NCBI RefSeq assembly: GCF_005938675.2
Contig: NZ_VCCH02000005.1
Coordinates: 62,001-126,000, forward strand
Direction: 5' to 3'
Length of the DNA stretch: 64,000 bases
From: Mycobacterium sp. KBS0706
GTDB lineage: Bacteria > Pseudomonadota > Alphaproteobacteria > DSM-16000 > Inquilinaceae
In this document: positions 10,516 through 17,455 of the stretch, one piece after another
How the letters are laid out: each line of letters starts with the position of its first letter
Numbering within the stretch: position 1 is the stretch's first letter
Translations under genes and position numbers: made by a program
Notes under the pieces: model-generated
What the model saw: the letters and a program-made list of their open reading frames with translations, nothing else
Databases searched by the model: none
Told to the model about the DNA's origin: nothing

Positions 10516-11370
10516 TCAGCCCAGCAGATCGGCCATGCCGATCAGCCCCGCATCGTGACCCAGGGCGGCCGGACGCAGCGGCAGACGGAACTGCCGCGGC
10601 TCGGCCGCCAGCGCCTGTTCGACCCGGCCGAGGAACCCCTCAGCCAGCCCGACTCCGCCGCCGATCGCGGCGAGGTCGAGGTCCAGCGCCGCCTTCAGAT
10701 CGGCCAGCAGCCAGGCGAGGACGGCGGCGGCGCGGTCGATCAGCGCCGCGGCGGCCGGGTCCGACTGCGCCCGGCGGAACAGGGCCGGCGCGTCCATCTC
10801 TTCCCCGAACGCCGCTGTCGCCGCCGCCGCGAGCGCCCGGCCAGAGGCGACCGCCTCGACACAGCCGCGCCTTCCGCAGCCGCAGAGCGGCCCGCCCGGC
10901 AGCGCCACGACATGGCCGAGATGCCCGGCCAGGCCGCCGGGCCCGACCCGCAGCCGCCCGTCCAGTACCAGCCCGCCGCCGATGCCGGTCGAGACGGTCA
11001 GGAACACCATCGAACCGACGCCCTGGGCGGCGCCGTGGCGGAACTCGCCCCAGGCCGCGGCCTGGGCGTCGTTCACCGCCCGCACCGGGACGCCCAGCCG
11101 GTCCTGCAGCGCCGCGACCAGCGGCGAATCCGGCGGCACCGGCAAGGTGCCGGGATTGGTGGCGGAGAGTTTTCCGTCCCGCACCAGCCCGGTGGTGGCG
11201 ATGCCGACCGGCCCGTCGGTCCAGCCCGCCACCAGGGCGGCGACGGCCTCGACCAGGCTCTCGAAGCGTCCGTCCCGCGGGGTGGGCGCCTGGCGGCGTT
11301 CCAGCACTGTGGCGCCTTCCACCCGCGCCGCGGCAATCTTGGTGCCGCCGAGATCGACGACGGTGGTCAT
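10516..11370 (-). CDS. nanK: ROK-family N-acetylmannosamine kinase
   Basis: The 284-residue protein has the ROK layout: phosphate loop DLGGTKIAAARV at the N-terminus, catalytic VRAVNDAQAAAWGE, TVSTGIGGGLVLDGRL, and the zinc-binding GHLGHV...CGCGRRGCVEAVASG segment. ROK kinases phosphorylate N-acetylmannosamine, glucose or related sugars; the assignment as ManNAc kinase rests on the neighbouring epimerase NanE, an RpiR regulator and a sugar transporter in the same direction. It is the last gene of that run, separated from the RpiR gene by a palindromic repeat. The product ManNAc-6-P would feed NanE. Glucokinase or GlcNAc kinase are alternatives. Confidence 0.83.
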   Translation of the reverse strand: MTTVVDLGGTKIAAARVEGATVLERRQAPTPRDGRFESLVEAVAALVAGWTDGPVGIATTGLVRDGKLSATNPGTLPVPPDSPLVAALQDRLGVPVRAVNDAQAAAWGEFRHGAAQGVGSMVFLTVSTGIGGGLVLDGRLRVGPGGLAGHLGHVVALPGGPLCGCGRRGCVEAVASGRALAAAATAAFGEEMDAPALFRRAQSDPAAAALIDRAAAVLAWLLADLKAALDLDLAAIGGGVGLAEGFLGRVEQALAAEPRQFRLPLRPAALGHDAGLIGMADLLG

Positions 11371-11404
11371 GGGGAGCTACCGGAACTCGCCGCCCGCGCC
11401 CTTC

Positions 11405-11451
11405 TAGTCCCCCCTCCCCCTACCCCCCTCCCGCAAGGGGAGGGGGGACTA
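11405..11451. repeat. C-rich palindromic repeat inside the nan operon
   Basis: TAGTCCCCCCTCCCC (11405-11419) and its exact complement GGGGAGGGGGGACTA (11437-11451) make a 15-bp stem with a 17-base loop between nanK and the RpiR gene. The same module recurs at 3427-3470 and twice in 44332-44503. As a strong hairpin in the transcript it may reduce expression of nanK relative to upstream genes. Confidence 0.8.
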
Positions 11452-11481
11452 TAAAGAGCGAACCTCAAGCGGTTCCCCATC

Positions 11482-12327
11482 TCAATACCCACGGTCGGTC
11501 ACGGCCTGCGCCGTGCGGAGGATGGCGTCGCGGGCGGCGGGGTCGCGGTCGGCGATGGTCTCGAACAGCATGTCGACGATCACCAGCTGGCTGATCTTCG
11601 AGGCCAGCGCCCCGCCGGTCAGCGGCGTCTCCGGGGTCGAGGCCAGCAGCACCATGTCGGCCAACGCCGTCAGCGGGCTCTTGGTGCGGTTGGTGATCGC
11701 GACCAGGAACGCCCCCGCCTCCTTCGCCAGCGTGGCGGCGCGGACGACGTCGAGGGTCGAGCCGGAGCTGGAGACGGCCAGCGCCACGTCGCCTTCGCCC
11801 AGCGAAGCGGTCGCCATCGCCGCCATGTGCGGGTCGTCATGCGCCACCGCCTGCAGCCCGACCCGGGCCAGCTTGTACTGGGCGTAGCGGGCGGTGATGG
11901 ACGAGGCGCCGACGCCGAACACCAGCACGCGGCGCGCGGCCCGGAGGCGGTCGGCCACCGCCTCCACCGCCGCCGGGTCCAAGAGGTCCTCGGTCTGGCG
12001 CAGCGCGTCGACGGCGCGGTCGACGATACGGAACAGCGCGTGCCGCCCCGCCTCCTCCGCCCGTGCCGGCTGGGCCGAGGCCAGCTCGGTGGCCAGCGCC
12101 AGCTTGAAGCCCTGGAAGCTGGGAAAGCCCTGCTCGCGGCAGAAGCGGATCACCGAGGCCTCGGAGGAGCCGGAGGCCTCGGCCAGCTCGGTCACGGTCT
12201 GCGACAGCACCCGCTCCGGCCCCTCCAGCACATAGTCGCCGATGCGGCCGAGCGCCGGCGACAGGCCGGGATTGGCCGCCCGCAGGCTGGCCAGCACCTT
12301 GCGCCCGATGGTCGAGGTCTCGCTCAT
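11482..12327 (-). CDS. RpiR-family regulator with SIS domain
   Basis: The 281-residue protein has an N-terminal helix-turn-helix (QTVTELAEASGSSEASVIRFCREQGFPSF split across residues 43-71) and a C-terminal SIS sugar-phosphate-binding domain (VFGVGASSITARYAQYKL; AVSSSGSTLDVVRAA). RpiR proteins respond to phosphosugars; here ManNAc-6-P or GlcNAc-6-P is the natural guess. It lies inside the amino-sugar operon, nine bases after the MalG-type permease gene, so it is probably cotranscribed and autoregulated through the palindrome at 16126-16155. Confidence 0.9.
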   Translation of the reverse strand: MSETSTIGRKVLASLRAANPGLSPALGRIGDYVLEGPERVLSQTVTELAEASGSSEASVIRFCREQGFPSFQGFKLALATELASAQPARAEEAGRHALFRIVDRAVDALRQTEDLLDPAAVEAVADRLRAARRVLVFGVGASSITARYAQYKLARVGLQAVAHDDPHMAAMATASLGEGDVALAVSSSGSTLDVVRAATLAKEAGAFLVAITNRTKSPLTALADMVLLASTPETPLTGGALASKISQLVIVDMLFETIADRDPAARDAILRTAQAVTDRGY

Positions 12328-12336
12328 GGCCCTACT

Positions 12337-13158
12337 CTACCCCTTTACCGCCCCGGCCAGCATCGCCCGGCCGAGATAACGGTAGCTGACCAGGCCGAGC
12401 AAGAGCGGCGGCAGCACGCTGAGCATCATCGCCGCCGCGGTGGCGCCCCATTTCACGCCCCAGGAGGTGATGAAGAAGGTGGCGCCGACCGTCACCGGCA
12501 CGGCGTTGCGGGTGGACAGGATCAGGCCGAACAGGAACTCGTTCCAGCTGTAGATGAAGCTGAGGATGGCGACCGCCACCAGCACCGGCCGGGCCAGCGG
12601 CAGCACGATGTGGCGCAGCACGGCGAAGGTAGAGGCGCCGTCGACCCGCGCCGCCTCCTCGATCTCCTGCGGCAGGTCCTGAAGGAAGCCGACCAGCAGG
12701 ATCAGCGCCAACGGCAGGTTGATGATGCAGGAAATCAAGGCGAGGCCCAGCCTTGTGTCGAGCAGCCCCAGCGCCTGGTACAGCAGGTAGAACGGGATGG
12801 CGAAGATCACCAGCGGCAGTGCCCGCAGGTTGGTGACCACCGGCAGGATGGTCGTCGTCCCCTTCCCTAGCCGGGCCATGGCATAGGCCGCCGGCACGCC
12901 GAGCCCGAGCGCCAGCACCGTGCCGCCGAGGGCGATCACGGTCGAGTTCATCAGGTAGCGCGGGAAATCCAGCGCCGGGTCGGTCAGCACCGTGCCGTAA
13001 TGCTCCAGGGTCGGCGCGAACAGCCACACCGGCGGGTAGGCGTTGATGTCGAGGGTGGTCTTCAGCGAGGTCAGCAGCGTGACGATGACCGGGATGTTGA
13101 GGATCAGGACGGCGACCAGGAACACGGCCCAGTGCAGCCCAGCGACGAGGCGCGTCAT
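12337..13158 (-). CDS. Carbohydrate ABC transporter permease (MalG type)
   Basis: The 273-residue inner-membrane protein has six predicted spans and the MalG-type EAA loop around EEAARVDGASTFAVLRHIVLP. It pairs with the MalF-type permease whose gene overlaps its start by four bases. The second half carries NEFLFGLILS, a MalG-family signature. It forms the sugar channel of the nan-operon transporter; no ATPase gene is present in the operon. Confidence 0.93.
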   Translation of the reverse strand: MTRLVAGLHWAVFLVAVLILNIPVIVTLLTSLKTTLDINAYPPVWLFAPTLEHYGTVLTDPALDFPRYLMNSTVIALGGTVLALGLGVPAAYAMARLGKGTTTILPVVTNLRALPLVIFAIPFYLLYQALGLLDTRLGLALISCIINLPLALILLVGFLQDLPQEIEEAARVDGASTFAVLRHIVLPLARPVLVAVAILSFIYSWNEFLFGLILSTRNAVPVTVGATFFITSWGVKWGATAAAMMLSVLPPLLLGLVSYRYLGRAMLAGAVKG

Positions 13159-14048
13159 CCCCGCGATCCCCTCAGCATCTGCGCCATCAGCAGGCGTAGC
13201 ACCACCACCGAGGCCAGGAGCAGCAGCATCGAGGCGGCGACGGCCGGCCCGATCCGCTCCTGCTGGAAGAAGGTGCGGTAGATGTAGATCGACAGGCTCT
13301 GGGTCAGCGTGCCCGGGCCGCCGCCGGTCAGCACATAGATGTGGTCGAACACCCGGAAGCTGTCGATGAAGCGGATGAAGCCGGTGATCGCCAGCGCCGG
13401 CACCATCAACGGCAGGGTGATGCGGCGGAACACGGCCCAGGAGCCGGCGCCGTCGATCCGCGCCGCCTCCACCAGATCACCCGGGATCGCCTGGTAGGCA
13501 GTCAGCAGCGCCAGGAAGGCGAAGGGCGTCCATTGCAGCACCTCGATCACCGCGACGGTGGTGAAGGCCCAGTCGGCGTCCAGCAGGTTGCCGCTGAACC
13601 CGACCAGCTGCAGGTATTGCGGGATGACGCCGACGAAGTCGTTCAGCATCAGCCGGTACATCACGCCGAGCAGGGCCGGCGACACCATCATCGGCAGCAG
13701 CAGGAACGCCATCAGCCAGCGCCGCTTGGCGATCAGCGGGTCGAGCGCCAGCACCAGGGCGAAGCCGAGCAGTAGCTGCGCCGCGGTGACCACCACGGCG
13801 AAGCGGGCGGAGAAGCCGACCGCGCCCCAGAAGGCCGGGTCGGCCAGCACCGTCGCGTAGTTGTCGAGCCCGACCCAGCGCGGCGACCACAGCCCGGTGA
13901 AGCGCACCTCGCTGAGGCTGTAGATCAGGTTGGCGACGGCCGGGAAGCCGAGCAGGGCCGCCAGGAACAGGAGCAGCGGCCCGAGCAGCCACAGCCCGTC
14001 CCGGCGCCCCTCATAGGGCCGGCGCCCGGCCCCGGCTGTTGCAGCCAT
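13155..14048 (-). CDS. Carbohydrate ABC transporter permease (MalF type)
   Basis: The 297-residue protein has six predicted spans, a periplasmic loop after the first, and the EAA motif VEAARIDGAGSWAVFRRITLPLM near residue 195-215. The TGG GGPGTLTQSLSIYIYR segment is typical of MalF/UgpA-type sugar permeases. Both ends overlap neighbours by one to four bases, so it is translationally coupled to the binding protein and to the MalG-type permease. It provides one half of the channel of the amino-sugar transporter. Confidence 0.93.
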   Translation of the reverse strand: MAATAGAGRRPYEGRRDGLWLLGPLLLFLAALLGFPAVANLIYSLSEVRFTGLWSPRWVGLDNYATVLADPAFWGAVGFSARFAVVVTAAQLLLGFALVLALDPLIAKRRWLMAFLLLPMMVSPALLGVMYRLMLNDFVGVIPQYLQLVGFSGNLLDADWAFTTVAVIEVLQWTPFAFLALLTAYQAIPGDLVEAARIDGAGSWAVFRRITLPLMVPALAITGFIRFIDSFRVFDHIYVLTGGGPGTLTQSLSIYIYRTFFQQERIGPAVAASMLLLLASVVVLRLLMAQMLRGSRG

Positions 14049-15376
14049 CAGCCCTTGATCCGCTCGGCCATGCCCTCGGCCGCCTGCTTCAGTGCGGTGT
14101 CGAGGTCGATCTGCCCGGCCCAGAAGGCGGAGAACTTCTCCGCCAGCACCTCATAGACCGGCACGGCATAGGCGGCGGTGCCGCCGGTGACGACGAAGCC
14201 GTAGCGGTCGACGAAATCGCCGACCAGCGGGAATTCCGGCCGGGCCGCCGCCATCGCCTTCAGGATCTCCGGCACCGGCGAAGTGCCGCCGGCCTGGGCG
14301 TAGACGGTCATGGCGTCCTTGGTCGCCAGCCAGGCCACGACCTTGCCGGCATCAGCCTTGTTCTTCGAGGCCTTGTTCAGGCCGATGCCGAGGGAATGGA
14401 CATGGCTCTTGTGCCCGGCGCTGCCGGCCGGCAGCGGGGCCAGGCCGATCTTGCCGGCGACGGTGGGCGACTTCGCCGGGTCGTTCAGCTCGTTGAAGGC
14501 CGCGTTCCATTGCAGCATGGTGGCGGCCTGGCCGGCCTGGAAGGCGGCGTTGGCCTCGGGATACTCGTAGCTGATCGATCCCGGCGGCGTGGCCTTGGCG
14601 TCGATCAGGGTCTTGTAGACCTGCAGACCGGTGCGGGCGGCCGGGCCGTCGATCGCCGGCTTGCCGTCGGCGCCCAGCCAGTCGCCGCCGTTGGACACCA
14701 GGGTCGCCTGCCACAGCATGATGTTGAAGATCAGGTTCTTCATCTGCAGCACGGTGCCGAAGCGGGTCGGGCTGTCCGGGTTGTCGGCGGCACTGAAGAA
14801 CAGGGCGGCGGCGATCCAGTCGTCCCAGCTCCAGTCGTCCGGCGCCTTGGCCGTCATGTCCTTGCCGAGCTTCTCCTTGGCGATCGCGGCATAGCGCTTC
14901 TGCCACTCGGCGTCGGACAGCAGGCGGTCGACCAGGTCCTTGCGGTAGTAGAGGAAATGCACCGAGATGTCGGTGGGCACGCCGTACAGCTTGCCGTCCA
15001 GGGTCAGGGATTGCAGCGACACCGGCGCGAAGGCGGCCTTGGCCTCGGCCGGCACCTGGGCGTCGATCGGGTCGAGATAGGGCGCGTAGCGGCCGAGCGT
15101 GTAGGTGGTGACCAGCGCCAGGTCGAACTCGCTCGACCCCGCGGCGAGATCCGCCTGCTCCTTCTCGAAATAGCCCTGGCGGCTGAACAGCAGCTGCTTG
15201 ACGGTGACGCCGTCGGCCTTGCCTGGCCCGGCATTGTAGGCGTCGAGCACCTTCTGCATCGCCTCGCTCTCCGGTCCCGGCCAGAACAGCAGCGTGACCT
15301 CGCCCGCCAGGGCGGCGGAGGACAGCAGCGGCAGGGCCAGCCCGGCCAGCAGGGTCTTGCGCAGGATATTTGTCAT
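14048..15376 (-). CDS. Sugar ABC transporter substrate-binding protein
   Basis: The 442-residue protein starts with a Sec signal peptide (basic MTNILRK, hydrophobic LLAGLALPLLSS, cleavage after ALA-G near residue 25) and continues as a SBP_bac_1 family protein (family 1/UgpB-like; VTLLFWPGPE, FDLALVTTYTLG, FQAGQAATMLQWN). It binds a sugar in the periplasm and delivers it to the two coupled permeases. It is the second gene after nanE, so N-acetylmannosamine or a related amino sugar or sialic acid derivative is the likely ligand. The ligand is inferred only from the neighbours. Confidence 0.9.
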   Translation of the reverse strand: MTNILRKTLLAGLALPLLSSAALAGEVTLLFWPGPESEAMQKVLDAYNAGPGKADGVTVKQLLFSRQGYFEKEQADLAAGSSEFDLALVTTYTLGRYAPYLDPIDAQVPAEAKAAFAPVSLQSLTLDGKLYGVPTDISVHFLYYRKDLVDRLLSDAEWQKRYAAIAKEKLGKDMTAKAPDDWSWDDWIAAALFFSAADNPDSPTRFGTVLQMKNLIFNIMLWQATLVSNGGDWLGADGKPAIDGPAARTGLQVYKTLIDAKATPPGSISYEYPEANAAFQAGQAATMLQWNAAFNELNDPAKSPTVAGKIGLAPLPAGSAGHKSHVHSLGIGLNKASKNKADAGKVVAWLATKDAMTVYAQAGGTSPVPEILKAMAAARPEFPLVGDFVDRYGFVVTGGTAAYAVPVYEVLAEKFSAFWAGQIDLDTALKQAAEGMAERIKG

Positions 15377-15413
15377 GGTTTGCCCCCTGTTTGTCTTGAT
15401 TGAAGGACCGCCC

Positions 15414-16100
15414 TCAGCCGGAGCCGAGGGCCTCGAGGAACCAGCGCGTCACATATTCCGGCCGGGTGATGGCCGAGCCGGCGACCACCGCATGCGCCCC
15501 CGCGGCCAGGGCCGAGGCGGCATGCTCCGGCGTCCGCACATTGCCTTCGGCGATCACGGTGAAACCGTCGGCGGCCAGGTCGGCGACCAGGGCCAGGTCC
15601 GGCTCGGTCGGCTCCGGCCCGGCGACATAGCCGGCGAGAGTCGAGGCGACGATATCGGCCCCGACCGCCGCCGCTGCCCGGCCTTCCGCCCGGGTCGAGA
15701 CATCGGCCATGGCGATGCGGCCATGGCCGTGGATGCGCGCCACCAGCGCCGCCACCGTGGCCGGGCGGATGCGATGGGTGGCGTCGAAGGCGATGATCTC
15801 GGCGCCGGCCTCGGCCAGCGCGTCGACATCGGCGAGATGCGGCGTGATCCGCACCGGGCTGTCGGCCAGGTCGGACTTGACGATGCCGATCACCGGCACC
15901 CCGGCGATGCGGCAGACCGCGGCGACCCGCTCAACGCCCTCGATCCGCAGGCCGGCGGCGCCGGCGCCGACCACGGCCCGGGCCAGCGCCACCACCAGCT
16001 CAGTGCGGTCGAGCGGACCGCCCACCACCGGCTGGCAGGACACGATCAGCCGGCCGCGCAGGCGGCCGAGGACGGCGGAGACGAAGGCGGCGTCGGTCAT
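15414..16100 (-). CDS. nanE: N-acetylmannosamine-6-phosphate 2-epimerase
   Basis: The 228-residue protein is a TIM-barrel epimerase. It shows LIVSCQPVVGGPLD at the first strand, GIVKSDLADSPVRITP with the catalytic lysine, AEIIAFDATHRIRP with the acidic partner, and the phosphate-binding GNVRTPEHAASALAAGAHAVVAGSAITRP. It converts ManNAc-6-P to GlcNAc-6-P. It is the first gene of the operon reaching to nanK; the operator-like palindrome at 16126-16155 lies just upstream. The later enzymes NagA and NagB and the sialate lyase NanA are not in the window. Confidence 0.92.
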   Translation of the reverse strand: MTDAAFVSAVLGRLRGRLIVSCQPVVGGPLDRTELVVALARAVVGAGAAGLRIEGVERVAAVCRIAGVPVIGIVKSDLADSPVRITPHLADVDALAEAGAEIIAFDATHRIRPATVAALVARIHGHGRIAMADVSTRAEGRAAAAVGADIVASTLAGYVAGPEPTEPDLALVADLAADGFTVIAEGNVRTPEHAASALAAGAHAVVAGSAITRPEYVTRWFLEALGSG

Positions 16101-16125
16101 GACGCCATGCTGGGTTAGTTGGTGT

Positions 16126-16155
16126 TTTTCATCAAGAATAATTTCTAGATGAAAA
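16126..16155. promoter_or_regulatory. 30-bp near-perfect palindrome upstream of nanE
   Basis: TTTTCATC (16126-16133) and GATGAAAA (16148-16155) are perfect arms, and the inner AGAA/TTCT extends the dyad: 12 of 15 base pairs are symmetric. It starts 25 bases before the nanE ATG in an A+T-rich island. Size, A+T content and position fit an operator of the RpiR regulator encoded in the same operon. Confidence 0.6.
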
Positions 16156-16198
16156 TTTCCTTCATGCCCAACCGGTGATGGCCTTAGTAGTCTGGCGG

Positions 16199-16480
16199 CT
16201 ATGCAGCCCGCCCCACATGCAGCTCCATATGCAGACCCGCCGCCGCCGCCATGTTGACGAGGCTGTCCAGGCCGAACAGGTCGATCTTGCCGCGCATCAG
16301 GTCCGACACGCGTGGCTGTGTCACACCAAACAGCCTGGCGGCCTCGGCCTGGCTCAGGCCCTCCTGGCTGATGTGGTCCTTCAGCGCCATCATCAGCGTC
16401 GACCGCAGCTTCATGTTCTCCGCCTGGGCTGCGGTGTCCTCGATCGCATCCCAGACATTGGCGAAGCGCTCATTGCTCAT
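16199..16480 (-). CDS. HigA-type antitoxin, XRE family
   Basis: The 93-residue protein starts at the ATG at 16480 and overlaps the upstream toxin gene by four bases. Its core is an XRE helix-turn-helix (LSQAEAARLFGVTQPRVSDLM, about residues 40-60) of the HTH_37 kind found in antitoxins of RelE/HigB-like toxins. The C-terminal part, FGLDSLVNMAAAAGLHMELHV, is typical for that class. It would neutralise the toxin and bind the promoter. Gene order is toxin first, as in higBA, unlike relBE. Confidence 0.88.
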   Translation of the reverse strand: MSNERFANVWDAIEDTAAQAENMKLRSTLMMALKDHISQEGLSQAEAARLFGVTQPRVSDLMRGKIDLFGLDSLVNMAAAAGLHMELHVGRAA

Positions 16481-16815
16481 CGACCCTGCTCCTGCACTAG
16501 TTCCCGGTAGCGCCTCGACGCCAGATCGATGTCCGCCTTGCCAGTCTTCTGCGTTTTCTTCTGAAAGCAGTGCAGCACGTAGATGGCATCGGCGAACTTC
16601 GCCACATAGATCACCCGGAACGCTCCAGCCGTATCCCGCATCCGGATTTCCTGCACCCCTTGCCCAACGGTCGGCATCGGCTTCCAGTCGTCGGGCTCGC
16701 GGCCCCGCTGCAGCTGATCGAGTTGATGCCCGGCTTCGCGCCGTGCCGAGGCCGGAAAGCCGCGCAGATCGTCGAGGGAACTTCCCCGGAACTCGACAGG
16801 CTTGGGGTCGGCCAT
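16477..16815 (-). CDS. RelE/HigB-type toxin (phage Gp49-like family)
   Basis: The 112-residue protein has the HigB/Gp49-like fold signature: EFRGSSLDDLRGFPASAR at the N-terminus, VQEIRMRDTAGAFRVIYVAKF (central sheet) and YVLHCFQKKTQKT with the basic residues used for mRNA cleavage, followed by a helix. It is predicted to be a ribosome-dependent mRNA endonuclease. The ATG at 16815 comes four bases after the 30-bp palindrome. It overlaps the antitoxin gene by four bases, so the two are translationally coupled. Confidence 0.88.
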   Translation of the reverse strand: MADPKPVEFRGSSLDDLRGFPASARREAGHQLDQLQRGREPDDWKPMPTVGQGVQEIRMRDTAGAFRVIYVAKFADAIYVLHCFQKKTQKTGKADIDLASRRYRELVQEQGR

Positions 16816-16818
16816 TCA

Positions 16819-16848
16819 CCTGAACATACAAAATTTTGTATGTTCAGG
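16819..16848. promoter_or_regulatory. Perfect 30-bp palindrome, predicted toxin-antitoxin operator
   Basis: CCTGAACATACAAAA is followed directly by its exact reverse complement. The sequence lies three bases upstream of the toxin ATG, covers the Shine-Dalgarno-like AGG, and is A+T-rich in the centre. It is the natural site for the antitoxin's XRE domain (autorepression). It may also contain the -10 region. Confidence 0.75.
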
Positions 16849-16861
16849 CAATCCGCCCTTC

Positions 16862-17455
16862 TCAACCGGCGTCGACCGCGCAGCCGAACTCCGCCGCAGA
16901 GGCTTCGAGCCAGCGCCACAGGCTGCCGGCGAAGCTGCGGTAGATCGCGATCTCGTAGGTCGGCCCGTCGTCGAGCTGCCAGAGCTGGGCGCCGATATGG
17001 GCGATCACGGTCACCGCCGCATCGCCCGGGCCGAAGGCGCGCGGATGCAGGTCGAGGCCGACGCCCTTGATCAGCGCGTCGCGGGCATGCGGACCGGCGA
17101 CGCGCAGCACGGCGAGGCCGTCGCCCTGGTCGCTCACGGCTGCGAAGGCGCCGGCGGCGTCGGCCAATTCGCGCGCCAGGTCGCGCCCGTCCTCGGCCAC
17201 GGCAAGCCATTGGCCGGGGCCGGACCAGATCAAGGCGAGGCCGCCCTGCTCCACCCGCTTCGGCATCGTCGGCAGGTCCAGGCCGTATCGGGATCGGACG
17301 ATCGAGGCCAGATCATCGGCCCGGCCCTTGCGGGCGATCACCCTGGCCAAAGCTAGATCATCGCGCGGCCGGACGGTGACGCCGGGTTCGCCCTCGGCGC
17401 GGCCGGACCGGCCGGGGAGGCCGATGAAGGCGGATCGGGGGGTGAGGTCAGGCAC
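16862..17455 (-). CDS. soxG: Sarcosine oxidase gamma subunit
   Basis: The 197-residue protein matches the SoxG family: a GCV_T-related fold with LPTMPKRVEQGGLALIWSGPGQWLAV and an aromatic C-terminus (YRSFAGSLWRWLEASAAEFG). It is the small gamma subunit of heterotetrameric sarcosine oxidase. Its start overlaps the soxA end by eight bases. It is the last gene of soxBDAG. Confidence 0.92.
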   Translation of the reverse strand: MPDLTPRSAFIGLPGRSGRAEGEPGVTVRPRDDLALARVIARKGRADDLASIVRSRYGLDLPTMPKRVEQGGLALIWSGPGQWLAVAEDGRDLARELADAAGAFAAVSDQGDGLAVLRVAGPHARDALIKGVGLDLHPRAFGPGDAAVTVIAHIGAQLWQLDDGPTYEIAIYRSFAGSLWRWLEASAAEFGCAVDAG

